DNA of 5,333 nucleotides from CAZALT01 sp964485515 (GTDB lineage: Bacteria; Actinomycetota; Acidimicrobiia; Acidimicrobiales; Acidimicrobilacustridaceae): assembly GCA_964485515.1 (NCBI GenBank), contig CAZALT010000208.1:1-5333 (forward strand). The letters run 5' to 3'. Below, piece after piece: positions 4,440-5,333 of this stretch. Below the pieces are notes generated by a model, which saw only the letters and a program-made list of their open reading frames with translations, had not been told where the DNA came from and did no database searches. Every line of letters starts with the position of its first letter. The stretch's first letter is position 1. The position numbers were made by a program, and so were the translations under genes.

Positions 4440-5333
4440 ATGAGCGAAGACACGCCGTACCGACTCCTCATCGGTGGGGAGTTCGTCGACCCGGGCAACG
4501 GCACCTACGAGATCGTCAACCCGGCCACCGAGGAGATCGTCGGTCACGCTCCGAACGCGTCCGTCGCTGACGCCGAGGCTGCGACCGCCGCCGCCGCCGA
4601 CGCGTTTCCGGCTTGGTCCCGCACCTCGCCGGCCGAGCGGGCATCGCTGCTGCGCAAGGCCGCCAAGATCATGGATGCCCGGTCTGACGAGTTCGTGCCA
4701 CTGGTCCAGGCCGAGACCGGCGCCACCATGCGGGTGGCCAAGTCGATGCAGGTGCCGACCGTCGCCGCCCGGTTCCGTCGGTATGCCCAGGGGATCGAGG
4801 AGGAGATGAACCTCCCGGTTCCGCCCGCGGTCATGCCCACCACGGCGCTCGCTCCGGGTGGTCTCATCGGGGGTCTCGCCCGCCGTGCCCCCGTCGGCCC
4901 GACCGCTTGCATCACGTCGTACAACTTCCCGATCGTGAACATGGCCGGCAAGCTCGGCCCGGCGCTGGCAATGGGCAACACCGTGGTGGTGAAGCCCGCG
5001 CCGCAGGACCCCCTCGCCATCGTGAAGCTGGGCGAAGTGCTGCACGAGGCCGGGTTCCCGGCCGGCGTCGTCAACGTCGTGGTGGCCAAGGACCCGGAGC
5101 CAGCCGAGGCCATCACCGCGTCGGACCACATCGACATGATCAGCTTCACCGGCTCGACCGGTGTGGGTCAGCGCATCGGTCAGGTCGCCGGCTTCGGCAT
5201 GAAGCGCCTCCTGCTCGAGCTCGGTGGCAAGGGTGCGTGCATCGTGTTCGACGACGCCGACCTCAAGGCCGCCATCACCGGCATCACCTCGGTGTGGGGC
5301 TTCCACTCCGGCCAGATCTGCACGGCGCCCACC
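4440..5333 (+). CDS. Aldehyde dehydrogenase family protein (C-terminus beyond window)
   Basis: The first 298 residues of an NAD(P)+-dependent aldehyde dehydrogenase, which oxidises an aldehyde to a carboxylic acid in the cytosol; family members are about 480-500 residues, so roughly 60% is present. Seen: an N-terminal oligomerisation/cofactor region (IGGEFVDPGNG at 11-21); YNFP with Asn162; VVVKPAP with the cofactor-binding Lys185; FTGSTGVG at 236-243; ELGGKG with the general base Glu260; and GQIC with the nucleophile Cys294. Spacings of 23 (Asn-Lys) and 34 (Glu-Cys) residues match the classical enzymes. The ATG at 4440 follows AAAAGG (4427-4432) by 7 nt. It is divergent from the hypothetical gene under a shared KstR-like palindrome, and would suit oxidation of aldehydes made by alcohol dehydrogenases such as the nearby SDRs. 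Substrate unknown. A long open frame on the opposite strand is its shadow. Confidence 0.95.
   Translation, partial: MSEDTPYRLLIGGEFVDPGNGTYEIVNPATEEIVGHAPNASVADAEAATAAAADAFPAWSRTSPAERASLLRKAAKIMDARSDEFVPLVQAETGATMRVAKSMQVPTVAARFRRYAQGIEEEMNLPVPPAVMPTTALAPGGLIGGLARRAPVGPTACITSYNFPIVNMAGKLGPALAMGNTVVVKPAPQDPLAIVKLGEVLHEAGFPAGVVNVVVAKDPEPAEAITASDHIDMISFTGSTGVGQRIGQVAGFGMKRLLLELGGKGACIVFDDADLKAAITGITSVWGFHSGQICTAPT

Noticed and set aside
3283..4443. 386-codon plus-strand open frame opposite the hypothetical gene
   Set aside because: Overlaps the 3' end of the membrane protein and runs antisense to the minus-strand gene, whose translation is balanced and protein-like and which has a good ribosome site.
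4053..5306. 417-codon minus-strand open frame
   Set aside because: Lies opposite the aldehyde dehydrogenase, which has all its catalytic motifs; the opposite translation has no recognisable motif and only overlaps the end of the real minus-strand gene in another frame.

Overview
This window is GC-rich DNA with GTG starts, strong purine Shine-Dalgarno sites, a probable leaderless gene and TTGnnn/TAnnnT promoters. It reads as the chromosome of a high-GC actinomycete. A member of the Acidimicrobiia or a related environmental Actinomycetota is plausible, but lineage cannot be fixed from sequence alone.

Layout. (1) 27-800 and 954-1733, plus strand: two tandem classical short-chain dehydrogenases/reductases (SDRs), each with a full Rossmann and Ser-Tyr-Lys signature and an acidic residue after beta-2 that suggests NAD(H). 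The 153-bp gap between them holds two near-identical 53-bp imperfect palindromes (806-858 and 888-940), the second ending at the base before the ribosome binding site of the second SDR. (2) 1734-2129: a gap without an intact gene. It has a hairpin behind the SDR pair and a short minus-strand frame with coding-like composition that may be a gene remnant. (3) 2130-3350, plus: a multi-spanning membrane protein resembling PIG-V-like mannosyltransferases, probably on a leaderless transcript. (4) 3351-3435: convergent junction with two stem-loops. (5) 3436-4239, minus: an uncharacterised 267-aa protein with ferredoxin-like (EthD/dimeric alpha-beta barrel type) features. (6) 4240-4439: divergent promoter region with a 14-bp palindrome that resembles the KstR operator and overlaps promoter candidates on both strands, plus a strong hairpin in the minus-strand leader. 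(7) 4440-5333, plus: the first 298 residues of an aldehyde dehydrogenase that runs off the window; Asn162, Lys185, Glu260 and Cys294 are present with canonical spacing.

Taken together, two NAD-type alcohol dehydrogenases and an aldehyde dehydrogenase under a TetR-type lipid/steroid-like operator suggest oxidation of alcohols to aldehydes or ketones and then acids, perhaps of lipid, sterol or terpenoid substrates. The membrane glycosyltransferase looks unrelated. No RNA genes, CRISPR array or insertion sequence were seen. The most interesting items are the paired palindromic repeats, the KstR-like bidirectional operator, and the unknown protein sharing it with the aldehyde dehydrogenase.
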